Under the pieces are notes generated by a model, which worked only from the letters and a program-made list of their open reading frames with translations, was not told the origin of the DNA and ran no database searches. Shown piece by piece: positions 1-9,230 of a stretch of 64,000 nucleotides of DNA (position 1 is its first letter; every line of letters starts with the position of its first letter). A program made the position numbers and the translations under genes. The DNA comes from Bin34 sp965219935 (lineage in GTDB: Bacteria > Chloroflexota > Anaerolineae > Caldilineales > Caldilineaceae), in assembly GCA_965219935.1 (NCBI GenBank), contig CBDCOU010000003.1, forward strand, positions 2,914,001 through 2,978,000, written 5' to 3'.

Positions 1-596
1 ACGACCTCGCCCAGCCAGCGCATCAACGCCTCGTAATAGATGCCCATCGTCATGATGTTGAGACCGCTGCGGTCCATGTCGTGCCGCCAGTGGAGCGGTC
101 CATCCAGGTCCAGCCACGTGCCGCCCACCTGCATGTCAACCACCAGCGGGTCCCCAAGGTATCCATCCCGCACCAGCCGCTGGATGGCACGGTCCACCCC
201 CAGGGTCATGGGGGAAGGAACAATTTGGGCCACCTGGGTCGGCCGCGCCTGAGCCGTCCGGTACATCAGGCGCGCCTCGGAGGCGTTCATCGCCATGCGC
301 GCCTCGCACATGACATGCTTGCCGGCTTCCAGGGCGGCCACGGTCGCCGTGCAGTGCAAGTAGGGCCAGGTCCCGATGACCACGGCATCGATGTCGGAGG
401 CTTCGATGATCTCGGTCCAATGGGAGGCAACACGTCCGAAACCAAACTGTTCCGCCACACGCCGGCCGGACTCGGGGGTGCGGTTGGCCACGGCCACCAT
501 TTCAACGTTCTCCTGCTCCAGGAGGCCGGGGATGTGGCGGTCGCGGGTGTTGGCGCCGGCGCCGATGACACCAATGCGGAGAGTGTTGTCTGACAT
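1..596 (-). CDS. Gfo/Idh/MocA-family oxidoreductase, C-terminus outside window
   Basis: The reading frame starts at ATG 594-596 on the minus strand and runs off the left edge, so only the first 198 or so residues are visible. The N-terminus reads MSDNTLRIGVIGAGANTRDR, a Rossmann-fold glycine-rich NAD(P)-binding turn. Further on come a typical second half-site (VVIGTWPYLH) and the segment ALEAGKHVMCEARMAMN. The latter sits where this family usually has the EKP motif, but the lysine is replaced here (CEARM). Members oxidise or epimerise sugars and polyols with NAD(P). The substrate cannot be told from the sequence. Its direction is away from the IS630 element at its 5' side. Confidence 0.85.
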   Translation of the reverse strand, partial: MSDNTLRIGVIGAGANTRDRHIPGLLEQENVEMVAVANRTPESGRRVAEQFGFGRVASHWTEIIEASDIDAVVIGTWPYLHCTATVAALEAGKHVMCEARMAMNASEARLMYRTAQARPTQVAQIVPSPMTLGVDRAIQRLVRDGYLGDPLVVDMQVGGTWLDLDGPLHWRHDMDRSGLNIMTMGIYYEALMRWLGEV

Positions 597-864
597 GTGT
601 GGATCGATCCTGTCGTTGGTTGGGAGGTCCGTACACCTTGTGGGAAACCGATGTGTGCCGACTTGTGCGCGAACGGAGCGGGTTGTTTCAGGGTGGATTG
701 CCGCGGTCGCAATCCAGGTTGCCGAATCGCACCTCAAAGCAGCAAGGAGACAATTTTTGCCGGCAGGCCGATTCTAGCAGTACCGGGAGTGCCCTGTCGC
801 CCTGCCCGAACGAGGACGAGCAGGGCTGCCCCGGGGACGGTGCTATTCTTGAGGCAGGGTGTCA

Positions 865-1995
865 TACCAATCCAGAATGATTATGGCGTTACAGTGTCGG
901 CGGGCAGGGCCGTCAGGGTATCCCGGATCCAGCCCCAGCCGCACAGTTGCCGCACGCGCGCCGGCTCCGCCTGCCAAGCTCTCAGGATCGGCTCCAAGGC
1001 CTCCTTTTTAGCCTCCAGGGTGGGATAGACCCGGTCCCCCAGGGCCCGGCGCAGTTCCTGGAAGAAGCGTTCCACCGGGTTCAGTTCGGGCGCGTAGGGT
1101 GGCTGCACCACCTGCGGGGCCGCGAGGGCCTGCAGGTCCTTGCTCTTGTGGCCGCCGGCCCCGTCCCAGACCCAGCCGTCGATGCCCGGCTCCTTGGCCC
1201 AGGCCCCCCAGATGCGGGCCATCTCCGCGCCCTTCATGCTCTCCTGCCAGGCCCACCACAGCCGTCCTGTCATCGGATCCAGGGCCACCGCCACATAGGT
1301 GTACCGCCGGCCGATTTGCACCTCCCGGGACACGGCCACCCCGCGCGGGGCCCACACCCGGCGCACCGCGTTCCACAGGCCCAGCCGCATCTCGTCGCCC
1401 CACACGATGCCCTGTCCCGCCTTCAGGCCGGCTTCGGCCAGACGGGCCCCGAGCCCCCCTTTTGCCAAGCCGCCTGGGCCTGGGGATCCGTCTTCGCATG
1501 CCGGGGCCGGGGCACCTTGAGCCGGATCCCCAGCCGCGGCAGCAGCGTGTACATGCTGTCGCGGGTGTAGACCACCCCGAACTGCGCTTCGATCCAGTCC
1601 CGCACCGCCTGGGCCGTCGCAAACATCCCCGCGGCCGCGGCCGCCACCACCTGCTGCTCCTGGTCCGGCGTCAGGAAGGAGGGCTTGCCCGGACCGCCCT
1701 TGCGCCGACCGCACACCTGCGCCAGGCCCCCCTCCCGGTACCACTGCAGCCACCGGTGCACGCTGCGCAGCCCCACGCCCAGCGCGGACACCACCGCCGC
1801 CGGTGGCTCGCCCCGCCGCAACAGCCACAGCGCATGCAGCCGCGTGCGCACCTCAGGCACCTTGGCCGCCCGGTACTGCCGGTGCAGCGCGTCCGCCGTG
1901 TCCTCGGCGGCCCATGTGATGACAACCTTGCGGGTCATGCCCCCCCCTTGCAACCGGGTGCAATCACTAAACGCCGCTAGTATACTTGGTTGGTA
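865..1995 (-). mobile_element. IS630-family insertion sequence, complete
   Basis: Both ends are imperfect inverted repeats of about 28 bp beginning TACCAA: TACCAATCCAG at 865 on the plus strand, and TACCAACCAAG reading inward from 1995 on the minus strand. TA dinucleotides lie at each end (865-866 and 1994-1995), as expected for IS630/Tc1-type insertion at TA. The length of about 1.13 kb matches the family. The one gene inside is a DDE transposase split over two frames. The right end lies 47 bp before the first CDF gene, so the insertion could affect that gene's promoter. Confidence 0.82.
881..1938 (-). CDS. IS630-family transposase, two frames joined by a likely -1 frameshift
   Basis: The first frame (1938 to 1423) begins at an ATG behind a G-rich ribosome site and encodes a helix-turn-helix region (VSALGVGLRSVHRWLQWYRE) plus a second winged-helix part. 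The second frame (ending at 881) carries the DDE catalytic domain: WGDEMRLGL with the first Asp, WDGAGGHKSK with the second, and ELNPVERFF with the Glu. The frames meet at a run of six Gs after four As (1454-1463). A -1 slip there gives a continuous protein of about 350 residues. This may be programmed frameshifting, as in several IS families, or a simple mutation. No other damage is visible. Confidence 0.8.
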
Positions 1996-2041
1996 TCAGA
2001 CGCCTCCGTCTCCACACACCCATCCTGCCCCTTCGCTCAAG

Positions 2042-3067
2042 ATGTCCGATTCCGCACCCCATCACCATCACCATCCCCACCACCACGACCACGTGGAATC
2101 GAGTTCGTTGTTCAGCAGCCATGATCACGACTACAGCAGCGCGGGCCGGCGCAGCCTGATTGCAGCCCTGGTGCTGCTGCTGGTCCACATGGCGGTGGAC
2201 GTGGTGGGAGGTGTGCTCGCGGGCAGCCTCTCGCTGTTGGCCCACGCCGGCCACATGGTGACCGACGCAGGGGCGCTGATCGTGGCGTTGGCCGCATTGC
2301 ACTATGGCGGTTTGCCGCCCTCGGCGGAGCGGACGTTTGGCCTGCGCCGACTGGAAGTCCTGGCGGCCCTGTTCAACGTGCTCCTGATGTGGACCGTGGC
2401 GAGTTCCATCCTCCTGCAGGTTTTCGAGATTGTGGGACACGGCCACGCCCACAGCCATCAACACCTTGGCCTCTTCCTGCTGGCCATCGGTGCCTTGGGC
2501 TTGGTCATCCAATTGACATCCGCCTTCATCCTGCACCGATCGATGCACCACAGCATCAGTGTGGAAGGAGCCTTTCGCCACGTTTCGGTCCACGCGGTTG
2601 AATCGGTGGCCATTATCATCTCCGGCATCCTGGTGGAGTTGTTCCACTGGGACTTCCTGGACTGGGCCCTGAGCCTGGTGCTTGTTGTGATCATCCTGTT
2701 CAGCACCTACCGCCTGGTGGTCAAAATCGTCAAGGTGCTGCTACAGGCCGTCCCGGACGATGTCGACGTGTACCGGTTGTGCGGCAGCCTGGAGGATGTG
2801 CCCGGGGTAACCCTCATCCACGACGTGCACGTCTGGGCGCTCGTGCCCGGCTACAACGTGCTCACCGCCCACGCCATCGTGGATCCCGACAGTACGGCAG
2901 AGGATCTGATGCGCATGCGGGCGGAGATGCTGAAGACCGCGCGGGGGGAACACGGAATCCGGCACGCCACCTTTCAGTTGGAATTTTCGGCCGCGGACTG
3001 CCACGAGGAAAACCACCACGTCGACCATTTGACGGCGTTGTCGCGGGAGGAAGCCCGCAAAGGTTAG
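2042..3067 (+). CDS. CDF-family metal cation efflux protein with altered metal site
   Basis: A 341-residue cation diffusion facilitator. The start at 2042 is chosen because the frame upstream runs into the IS630 end. A His-rich N-terminus (residues 7-17, then HDHD near 27) precedes six predicted membrane helices and a C-terminal cytoplasmic ferredoxin-like domain (GVTLIHDVHVWALVPGYNVLTAH). In CDF proteins the transport site is normally HxxxD in helix 2 and HxxxD in helix 5. Here helix 2 has H71-D75, but helix 5 has H180 and H184, so the last Asp is His. Zinc, cadmium or cobalt export against protons is the family role. The D-to-H change may shift metal preference. A paralogue follows 51 bp downstream. 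Confidence 0.92.
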   Translation: MSDSAPHHHHHPHHHDHVESSSLFSSHDHDYSSAGRRSLIAALVLLLVHMAVDVVGGVLAGSLSLLAHAGHMVTDAGALIVALAALHYGGLPPSAERTFGLRRLEVLAALFNVLLMWTVASSILLQVFEIVGHGHAHSHQHLGLFLLAIGALGLVIQLTSAFILHRSMHHSISVEGAFRHVSVHAVESVAIIISGILVELFHWDFLDWALSLVLVVIILFSTYRLVVKIVKVLLQAVPDDVDVYRLCGSLEDVPGVTLIHDVHVWALVPGYNVLTAHAIVDPDSTAEDLMRMRAEMLKTARGEHGIRHATFQLEFSAADCHEENHHVDHLTALSREEARKG

Positions 3068-3118
3068 GTACGGGCTCCGGGTGGGTTCGGCTTCTCCTTT
3101 CAACAACCGTTCCCACCG

Positions 3119-4138
3119 ATGAAGGCCGCGGACTCGCTCTCCAGTCACCAGGACGGGCACGACCACTCCCACCATCACCGCCACGGCGGTCACGGCCACC
3201 GCCATCACGACCATGATCTGAGGGGATCCAGCCGACGCAGCCTCAAGACGGCGCTCGCGCTGATTGCCACATTCATGGTGGTGGAGGTCGTCGGTGGTGT
3301 GCTCTCGGGAAGCCTGTCGCTGCTGGCCGATGCCGGCCACATGCTCACGGACGCGGCATCCATCGTCCTGGCACTCGTGGCCCTGCACTTTTCCGACCTG
3401 CCCGCCTCCTGGGAGCGCACCTACGGATACCGCCGCCTGGAAGTGCTGGCGGCCTTGATCAACGCCCTGTCCCTGTGCGTCATCATCGGCGGCGTACTCT
3501 GGGAGGCCTATCGCCGCCTCCGCACCGTCCCCGAGGTGGAGGGGGAACTGATGCTGGGCATCGGCCTGGCGGGCCTGGTCGTGAACGTGCTGGCCATGCT
3601 CGTCCTGCGCAGGAGTGCGGAAGGCAACCTGAACGTTGAGGGCGCCCTGCAGCACATCGTGGCCGATCTGCTGGGGTCGGTGGCGGTCGTCGTCTCGGGG
3701 GCCTTGGTGTGGGCGTTCGGCTGGACCATCGTGGATCCAATCCTCAGCGTCGTCATCTCAATCCTGATCGGCATCAGCGCCTGGCGGCTTCTGGCCAAGG
3801 TGTTCAACGTTCTCCTGCAGGGGGTCCCCGAACACATCGACCTCTACAAGTTGTGTGCGGCGCTGGAAGATCTGCCGGGCGTAACCTTCGTGCACGACGT
3901 GCATGTGTGGTCGCTGGCCCCGGACTACGATGTCCTCACTGCACACATCCTGGTGGATCCCGAGTTGCAGACCGAGGACTTGAAGCTCCTGCGCGGACAG
4001 GTGCAGGAGCTCGCCAAACGGGACTACAGCCTGCGCCACATCACAGTGCAGCTGGAATACACGACGGACGGGTGCCATGACGAGGTGCATCACTTCGACC
4101 ACCTCCATCGGTTGAGCCGGGACGAGGTTCCCGCCTGA
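3119..4138 (+). CDS. CDF-family zinc/cadmium/cobalt efflux protein
   Basis: A 339-residue cation diffusion facilitator and tandem paralogue of the preceding gene. A His-rich N-terminus (residues 14-32) is followed by six membrane helices. This copy keeps the canonical intramembrane site: H74-D78 in helix 2 and H179-D183 in helix 5. The C-terminal domain (GVTFVHDVHVWSLAPDYDVLTAH) and a His/Cys-rich tail (DGCHDEVHHFDHLH) resemble those of the upstream gene. The family exports divalent metals from the cytoplasm by proton antiport. Short spacing and the shared strand suggest one transcript for the pair. No metal-responsive regulator gene lies next to them. Confidence 0.93.
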   Translation: MKAADSLSSHQDGHDHSHHHRHGGHGHRHHDHDLRGSSRRSLKTALALIATFMVVEVVGGVLSGSLSLLADAGHMLTDAASIVLALVALHFSDLPASWERTYGYRRLEVLAALINALSLCVIIGGVLWEAYRRLRTVPEVEGELMLGIGLAGLVVNVLAMLVLRRSAEGNLNVEGALQHIVADLLGSVAVVVSGALVWAFGWTIVDPILSVVISILIGISAWRLLAKVFNVLLQGVPEHIDLYKLCAALEDLPGVTFVHDVHVWSLAPDYDVLTAHILVDPELQTEDLKLLRGQVQELAKRDYSLRHITVQLEYTTDGCHDEVHHFDHLHRLSRDEVPA

Positions 4139-4350
4139 CCGCTTGGGCGGTACGGTCCCAGTGGACCGCACCCTCGAAACCCACAGGCCGGGTACGGCTC
4201 GGACAGCGGCCACTGGCTGACCGGTGCCCGGATTCGTTTGCGACTTGAGAGTTCGGGATCCGGTTCAGGCCAATCCCCGTTGGCCGAACGTCCGCCCGGA
4301 ACCATCCTTGGTCAAGACGGTCCACGGCCTGTTGGCCGTACCCGCCCCGA

Positions 4351-5784
4351 TCAGGCCAGATGCCCTGTAACTACCGTCACGGAGTGTGGAGCCAACTCCA
4401 AGTGCGTAGCCGATTGCGGAGCGGCCGTTTGCACCGACACCAGTTCGGGCTCCGCCTCGCTGTTCGCGGCCTTGATGTCCGGCCCGTTCACCACATGGCA
4501 TGTCAGGTTGGACAGTTCGCCCGCGGCCGGTTTCAGTTCCACGGTGCTGGGTTCCAAGCTGCGGTTGACGACAAAGAGGGCCAGGCGGCTGCCCTGCAGG
4601 GACCCGGCCACGTCCAGGACCCTGACCCCCTGATGGTCGCCCCCGTCGAAGGTCTCCCCTTCCCAATGCAGATCCAGGGCGTCCCCGCGCGCCCACTGGC
4701 TGTAGAGGCGGAAGGGATGGAAGATGCTCTGCCGCACCAGGCCGGTCGGACTGGTCAGGATGGGCGCAATCACGTTGACGATCTGGGCCAGGTTGGCCAT
4801 CTTGACGGTGTCGGCATGCCGAATGAAGGCGTTCATCTGCATGGCCACCACCAACGCATCCTCAAGGTTGTAGTGCTCCTCCAGGGCCTGGTCGCGATAG
4901 GCCCGGTACCAGACGTTCCACTCGTCGACGGCCAAGGGGATGGGGTCCAGGCCGTGGGCCAGGCACAGGCCGCGCATCAGACCGGCGTAGCCGGACAGGC
5001 GCGCCTCGATCAACTCCGATGTGGCCATGTAGGCGTTGAAGTCGTCGCTGCGGTTGCCCACGTACCAGTGAATCGACATGTAGTCGATTAGGCTGGGCGC
5101 CTCCTCGACAATCAGCTGGGCGCGTTCCACGAAGTCGGAGCGCCAGTGGCAGGTGGCCGAAGCCAGCAGCTTGATGGACGGGTCGGCCCACTTCATCACC
5201 TTGCCGAATTCCTTGCAGACGCGGGCGTACTCCTGTGGCTGCTTGGCGCCGATTTGCCATTCACCGTCCACCTCGTTGCCCAAACCCCAGTACTTCACGT
5301 CGTGGGGCTGCTCCCAGCCATGTGCGCGGCGCAGGTTGGCAAGGGCGGTGTCATCCCGGCCATTGCAGTACTCCACCCAGTCGTGGGCTTCGCGCATGTC
5401 GCCGTCGCCGCAATTGACCACCAGATACGGCTCCGTCCCGATGTCGCGGCAGAAGTCGACGAATTCATTGGTGCCGAAGGTGTTCGGTTCCAGGGCTGCC
5501 CAAGCGAGGTCGTGGCGGGCGGGGCGGGCCTCCCGGGGCCCGACGCCGTCCCGCCAGCGATAACCGGACACGAAGTTGCCGCCGGGGTAGCGCATGATGG
5601 GCATGCACAGTTCCATGAGAGCCTGGCGGACGTCGGAGCGCAGGCCGCGGTCATCCGCCAACGAATGGTCGGGATCGTAGATGCCCCCGTTGATGCAACG
5701 GCCGAGGTGTTCGGCGAACCCCCCGAAGACATGGGGATGGATGGCATCCACCCTGCGGGCCGGATCGATGTGGATTGCATTCAT
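4351..5784 (-). CDS. abfA: GH51 alpha-N-arabinofuranosidase
   Basis: A 477-residue protein without signal peptide, the normal length for intracellular glycoside hydrolase family 51. The N-terminal segment HPHVFGGFAEHLGRCINGGIYD and the RYPGGNFVSGYRWRDGVGP block are typical. The acid/base Glu is E171 in GLGNEVDG and the nucleophile is E288 in AVDEWNVWY. A C-terminal beta-sandwich follows. The enzyme removes terminal L-arabinofuranose from arabinan or arabinoxylan oligosaccharides in the cytoplasm. It stands alone, separated from the CDF pair (convergent) by 212 bp and from the next gene by 764 bp. Confidence 0.92.
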   Translation of the reverse strand: MNAIHIDPARRVDAIHPHVFGGFAEHLGRCINGGIYDPDHSLADDRGLRSDVRQALMELCMPIMRYPGGNFVSGYRWRDGVGPREARPARHDLAWAALEPNTFGTNEFVDFCRDIGTEPYLVVNCGDGDMREAHDWVEYCNGRDDTALANLRRAHGWEQPHDVKYWGLGNEVDGEWQIGAKQPQEYARVCKEFGKVMKWADPSIKLLASATCHWRSDFVERAQLIVEEAPSLIDYMSIHWYVGNRSDDFNAYMATSELIEARLSGYAGLMRGLCLAHGLDPIPLAVDEWNVWYRAYRDQALEEHYNLEDALVVAMQMNAFIRHADTVKMANLAQIVNVIAPILTSPTGLVRQSIFHPFRLYSQWARGDALDLHWEGETFDGGDHQGVRVLDVAGSLQGSRLALFVVNRSLEPSTVELKPAAGELSNLTCHVVNGPDIKAANSEAEPELVSVQTAAPQSATHLELAPHSVTVVTGHLA

Positions 5785-6548
5785 GGCACTGTGGGTTCAA
5801 GACTGGGCACGGTTCTCGGTGATGTTCACTGCCGATCCCGCCTGTTTGGCAACCTCCTTCCTGTGCGCTACGAGGCACAAAGGGAGGAGCAGGGCCTGCA
5901 ACCCCTACCGGCAATAAACGGATAGGACAAATCCCAGAACCGAGTACGCGATTCTGACATAGGCCCTGCGGAAGCTCTAGGATGAGACAGGCTGGGCACG
6001 GTTTCAGTTGCGTTGATACTGGTTCCGGACGCGCACACGACGAGAGCTCCTCTTTGGTTGTCGAGACAACACCATGGTAGCGATCCCTCGTCGCGGACTT
6101 CATCCAAGCGTCGGCCCTTCCCGCACGCCAACTGTCCCTGACGCAAGTCCCGCAACAGGGGCAGACGCCTGGAGCCGCGACGGCACCTATGACTGCCACC
6201 TGGCCGGCCTCGGCCGGCTGCGAGTCCCGCGTTGGCAGGGGCAAGGCCTGCCGCGGCAGCACTTCGCCCCTATCGTCCGGCGTGACGCGCCATACCCGAA
6301 AAGCTGTGAAGAGGTGTGCGACGTGGAAGGATGATAGCCTCACGACCAACGGCCTTATTCATGCCTTATGTCCACACGCCCCGGCAAACAGCAGGACGGA
6401 ACCGTCTCCTTCCCTAACCGGCCAACTCCCAGCCAACCTGGCTCGAAAGTACGAGCATTCGGCCAACCCGAAGTTAGGCGTCCCGGAGTCTCCCCAGAGA
6501 GTTCTTTCGCGGGAGCGTGCGGTCTACCATTTGCTTGAGGCAAAGAGC
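5785..6548. other. Gene-free interval
   Basis: A 764-bp stretch between the divergently oriented arabinofuranosidase and the glutamine-synthetase-family gene. The frame of the latter stays open back to 6189, but that extension has no family similarity and no ribosome site, so it is not counted as coding. Promoters for both genes presumably lie here. No convincing -35/-10 pair or hairpin terminator was seen. Confidence 0.5.
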
Positions 6549-7949
6549 ATGCAACCAGAGCAGAAGACAATCCCAGGGATGTTGAGCGTTGATGCACTGC
6601 GCTCAGCGATTGACGAAGGCTCAATAGACACAGTCATCCTCGGGTTTCCCGACTTGTACGGCCGGCTGATGGGGAAGCGGTTGGACGCCCGTTTCTTCCT
6701 GACCGACGTGGCAGGAGGCACTCACGTTTGTGACTATCTGTTTACTGTGGACATGGAAATGGAACCAGTCTCCGGTTATGCGTTTTCGAACTGGGAACGC
6801 GGATACGGTGATGCGCACCTGGCACCTGATCTCGGGACTCTTCGCAAGCTGTCATGGCTCGATCGGACTGCTTTGGTGATCTGCGACGCGCAGCTGGAAC
6901 CCGGACACGAACCTGTTACGGTAGCGCCCCGTTCGATACTGAACAGGCAACTGACACGGCTGCGTTCCCAGGGTTTCGAAGCGCTGGCAGGCTCGGAATT
7001 GGAGTATTACCAATTCCGGACTTCCTACCTGGATGCGGCCAAGAAGGGGTATCGTGACCTGACCCCGGCAGGCTGGTACCGGGAAGACTACAACCTGTTA
7101 CAAGGATCGAGGACCGAAGACCTTAACGGGGCTTATCGGAGGCATCTTGCGGCGTCTGGCGTTCCCGTCGAATCGACCAAGGGTGAGTTCGGCAGGGGCC
7201 AGCACGAACTGAACATTCGCTATGCTCCGATGCTGGAAATGGCCGATCGCCATTTGGTACTGAAACAGGCGGTGAAGGAGATCTCGGATCAAAGCGGTTG
7301 CAGCGTCACCTTCATGGCCAAACCGGATGCTGACCAAGCTGGTTCGAGTTCCCATCTCCATGTGAGTCTGTGGAGGACCGGCAACGGAGAATTGACGAGT
7401 GCGTTTCCCGGCAGCACCAATCTGAACGGCATTGCTTGTTCCGAAGTGTTCCGTTGGTTCCTGGGAGGGTGGATGCGCTATGTGCCGGATGTAATGGTGT
7501 TTTACGCACCAACAGTAAATTCGTACAAGAGATTCGAGGCCGGTAGCTGGGCACCGACAGCGATGGCATGGTCACCTGACAACCGAACTGCCGGATTCCG
7601 CGTGGTGGGTGAAGGCCCGAGTCTACGAATTGAGTGCCGCATCCCTGGTGCCGATGTAAATCCATATGTCGCATATGCCGCGGTGATCGCCTCTGGATTG
7701 GCCGGAATTGAACAGCAGATAGAACCTCCCCCTGCTTTTGTTGGAGATGTTTATTCAGCATCCGAAGAGAAAATGCTGCCGGCAAGCCTCGAGGAGGCTG
7801 TCGACGGTTTCGCGAACAGTGACATGGCGTGTACCGCATTCGGCGAGGAAGTTGTCGCACACTATGTACACTTCTTCAATACCGAGGCACAAGCACACCG
7901 CAAAGTTGTTACCGATTGGGAGCGGAAGCGCTATTTCGAGCGAATTTAG
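6549..7949 (+). CDS. Glutamine synthetase family protein (PuuA/GlnT-like ligase)
   Basis: A 466-residue protein. The start at 6549 has GAGG eight bases upstream, and the residues from MQPEQ onward match the family length. Metal-site glutamates are seen in GSELEYYQF (E150, E152) and in GEFGRGQHELNIRYAP. The ATP/substrate region has HLHVSLW, and NSYKRFEAGSWAPTAMAWS plus RIECRIPGADVNPYVAYAA follow. The adenylylation-site region of classical GlnA is absent. This set is typical of gamma-glutamyl-amine ligases (polyamine, ethanolamine or similar) rather than the main nitrogen-assimilating enzyme. No polyamine genes are nearby, so the amine substrate stays open. Confidence 0.88.
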   Translation: MQPEQKTIPGMLSVDALRSAIDEGSIDTVILGFPDLYGRLMGKRLDARFFLTDVAGGTHVCDYLFTVDMEMEPVSGYAFSNWERGYGDAHLAPDLGTLRKLSWLDRTALVICDAQLEPGHEPVTVAPRSILNRQLTRLRSQGFEALAGSELEYYQFRTSYLDAAKKGYRDLTPAGWYREDYNLLQGSRTEDLNGAYRRHLAASGVPVESTKGEFGRGQHELNIRYAPMLEMADRHLVLKQAVKEISDQSGCSVTFMAKPDADQAGSSSHLHVSLWRTGNGELTSAFPGSTNLNGIACSEVFRWFLGGWMRYVPDVMVFYAPTVNSYKRFEAGSWAPTAMAWSPDNRTAGFRVVGEGPSLRIECRIPGADVNPYVAYAAVIASGLAGIEQQIEPPPAFVGDVYSASEEKMLPASLEEAVDGFANSDMACTAFGEEVVAHYVHFFNTEAQAHRKVVTDWERKRYFERI

Positions 7950-8181
7950 TTGAACCGAACCCGGAAGTCCAAACGGAAAGGGGTTTTCGGGAGTTTAACG
8001 AGTTCAGCATAGGGCCATGGATGGTATGCCCGGCGACGGATCGCGATCGCAGTCGCGGGTCCGGCAACTTGCCGGGACACTCGGATCCGGCCCTGGGACG
8101 GCTGCCAACAGGTGGCAGGCCCGGATCGGGGCTGTTTCCAGGTCCCACGGCGCGCTACTCAGGCAGCGGCCTGGGCCTTCC

Positions 8182-8349
8182 CTAGGGATGCAGGCTGACA
8201 ATGCGGGTGCGGTTCACACACTGCGGTCGCAAGGGACAGCCGTCACAAACTGCAGCCTCAAAGACATAGGCCCGGCGCGGGACCCGCTTTCCGTTCGTGC
8301 GCCCGATGGCCCGCGACATGGCCTGAACCCGCACACGGAGGTTGTCCAG
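8182..8349 (-). pseudogene. Degraded IS1182-like transposase fragment
   Basis: One minus-strand frame ending at TAG 8182-8184 reads AYVFEAAVCDGCPLRPQCV followed by NRTRIVSLHP. The CxxCPLRxxC cysteine cluster followed by a His-Pro is characteristic of the DDE transposases of the IS1182 type (DUF772/DDE_Tnp_1). Both sides are out of frame or stopped, so only a relic of about 55 residues remains. No inverted repeats could be assigned. The rest of the 7950-8756 interval shows no gene. Confidence 0.5.
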
Positions 8350-8756
8350 GATGCACCGAAACCAATATCAACGAGATCGAAACTGTGCCGACAGGCTGCA
8401 TCAACACCAAGCCGTTCCCGCGCGGGAACAGGCGCAGGCGGGATTGACCATGATTGCGGACCGTCGATGGCAGGCCGCCTATGGAGGATAACCGTAGGCA
8501 CACGGCATGACCCGCCCGATCCCGACACCGCGCGCCCGTACCTATTGACAACCTCTAGCCAGTGCTGATCAGGCAAGGACTGGGTGACTGAAATGGCCTG
8601 CTGGATACGGCTCGCGCCAACAACCGATTAGACTTCCATTCCAACCGGCTTGATCCCGCCGCAACCAGCGGCCAGCCATGGCGACACCGAGAAACGGATC
8701 CCTGCTACGGATATTCATCAGGCAAACACAACCGCGAACCTTCCAGGACCGACGAC

Positions 8757-9230
8757 ATGCGAACGTTCGAATTCCAGCCGGGCGAGTACGGTCACGTCTC
8801 GGAAATCAGCCATGCCGACCGCATCCGGGCTGCGCTCCGGATGCGGTCATGGCAATTGGAGACATATGCGGAAGCCGCGCGGCAGCTCAATGCAGCAGGC
8901 ATCCTCACCGCCACCGGCAAGCCGTGGACAGCCGGCAATCTACGCAGCTACACGCAGCGACACGGGATCCCCAGGCAGGAATGCCCTGTCGACCCTCCGC
9001 CCCTGTGGGATGGAAGCCCTGAGCGCGCCTTGGACGACACGCCATCCTACGAGGCGATTGTCCGGTGCATCGAGCACGGCAACCTCGCGCAGCACGCCGC
9101 ACTGCGACGACGAATCCGCAGGGATGCCGCAGTCCGTGCCCTGGTACTCAGAGTGTCCGAGGACAACCTAAACCATCCGTACGATGCCCTTTCCTACGGA
9201 TTCTGGTTTCAGTATGCAAAGCACGCCTGA
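8757..9230 (+). CDS. Hypothetical protein with recombinase-type helical domain, partner of AbiEii-like gene
   Basis: A 157-residue protein. Residues 26-61 (AAGILTATGKPWTAGNLRSYTQRHGI is the core) resemble the DNA-binding region found C-terminal to serine-recombinase catalytic domains, but no catalytic domain is present. The rest is Arg- and Ala-rich with no recognised fold. It ends 17 bp inside the next gene, so the two are translationally coupled. In AbiE-type modules the upstream gene is the DNA-binding antitoxin or regulator. By position this could play that role, although it does not resemble AbiEi. The function is inferred only from context. Confidence 0.7.
   Translation: MRTFEFQPGEYGHVSEISHADRIRAALRMRSWQLETYAEAARQLNAAGILTATGKPWTAGNLRSYTQRHGIPRQECPVDPPPLWDGSPERALDDTPSYEAIVRCIEHGNLAQHAALRRRIRRDAAVRALVLRVSEDNLNHPYDALSYGFWFQYAKHA

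Noticed and set aside
6189..6548. A longer start for the glutamine-synthetase-family gene
   Set aside because: The extra 120 residues have no family likeness, and the ATG at 6549 has a proper ribosome site.
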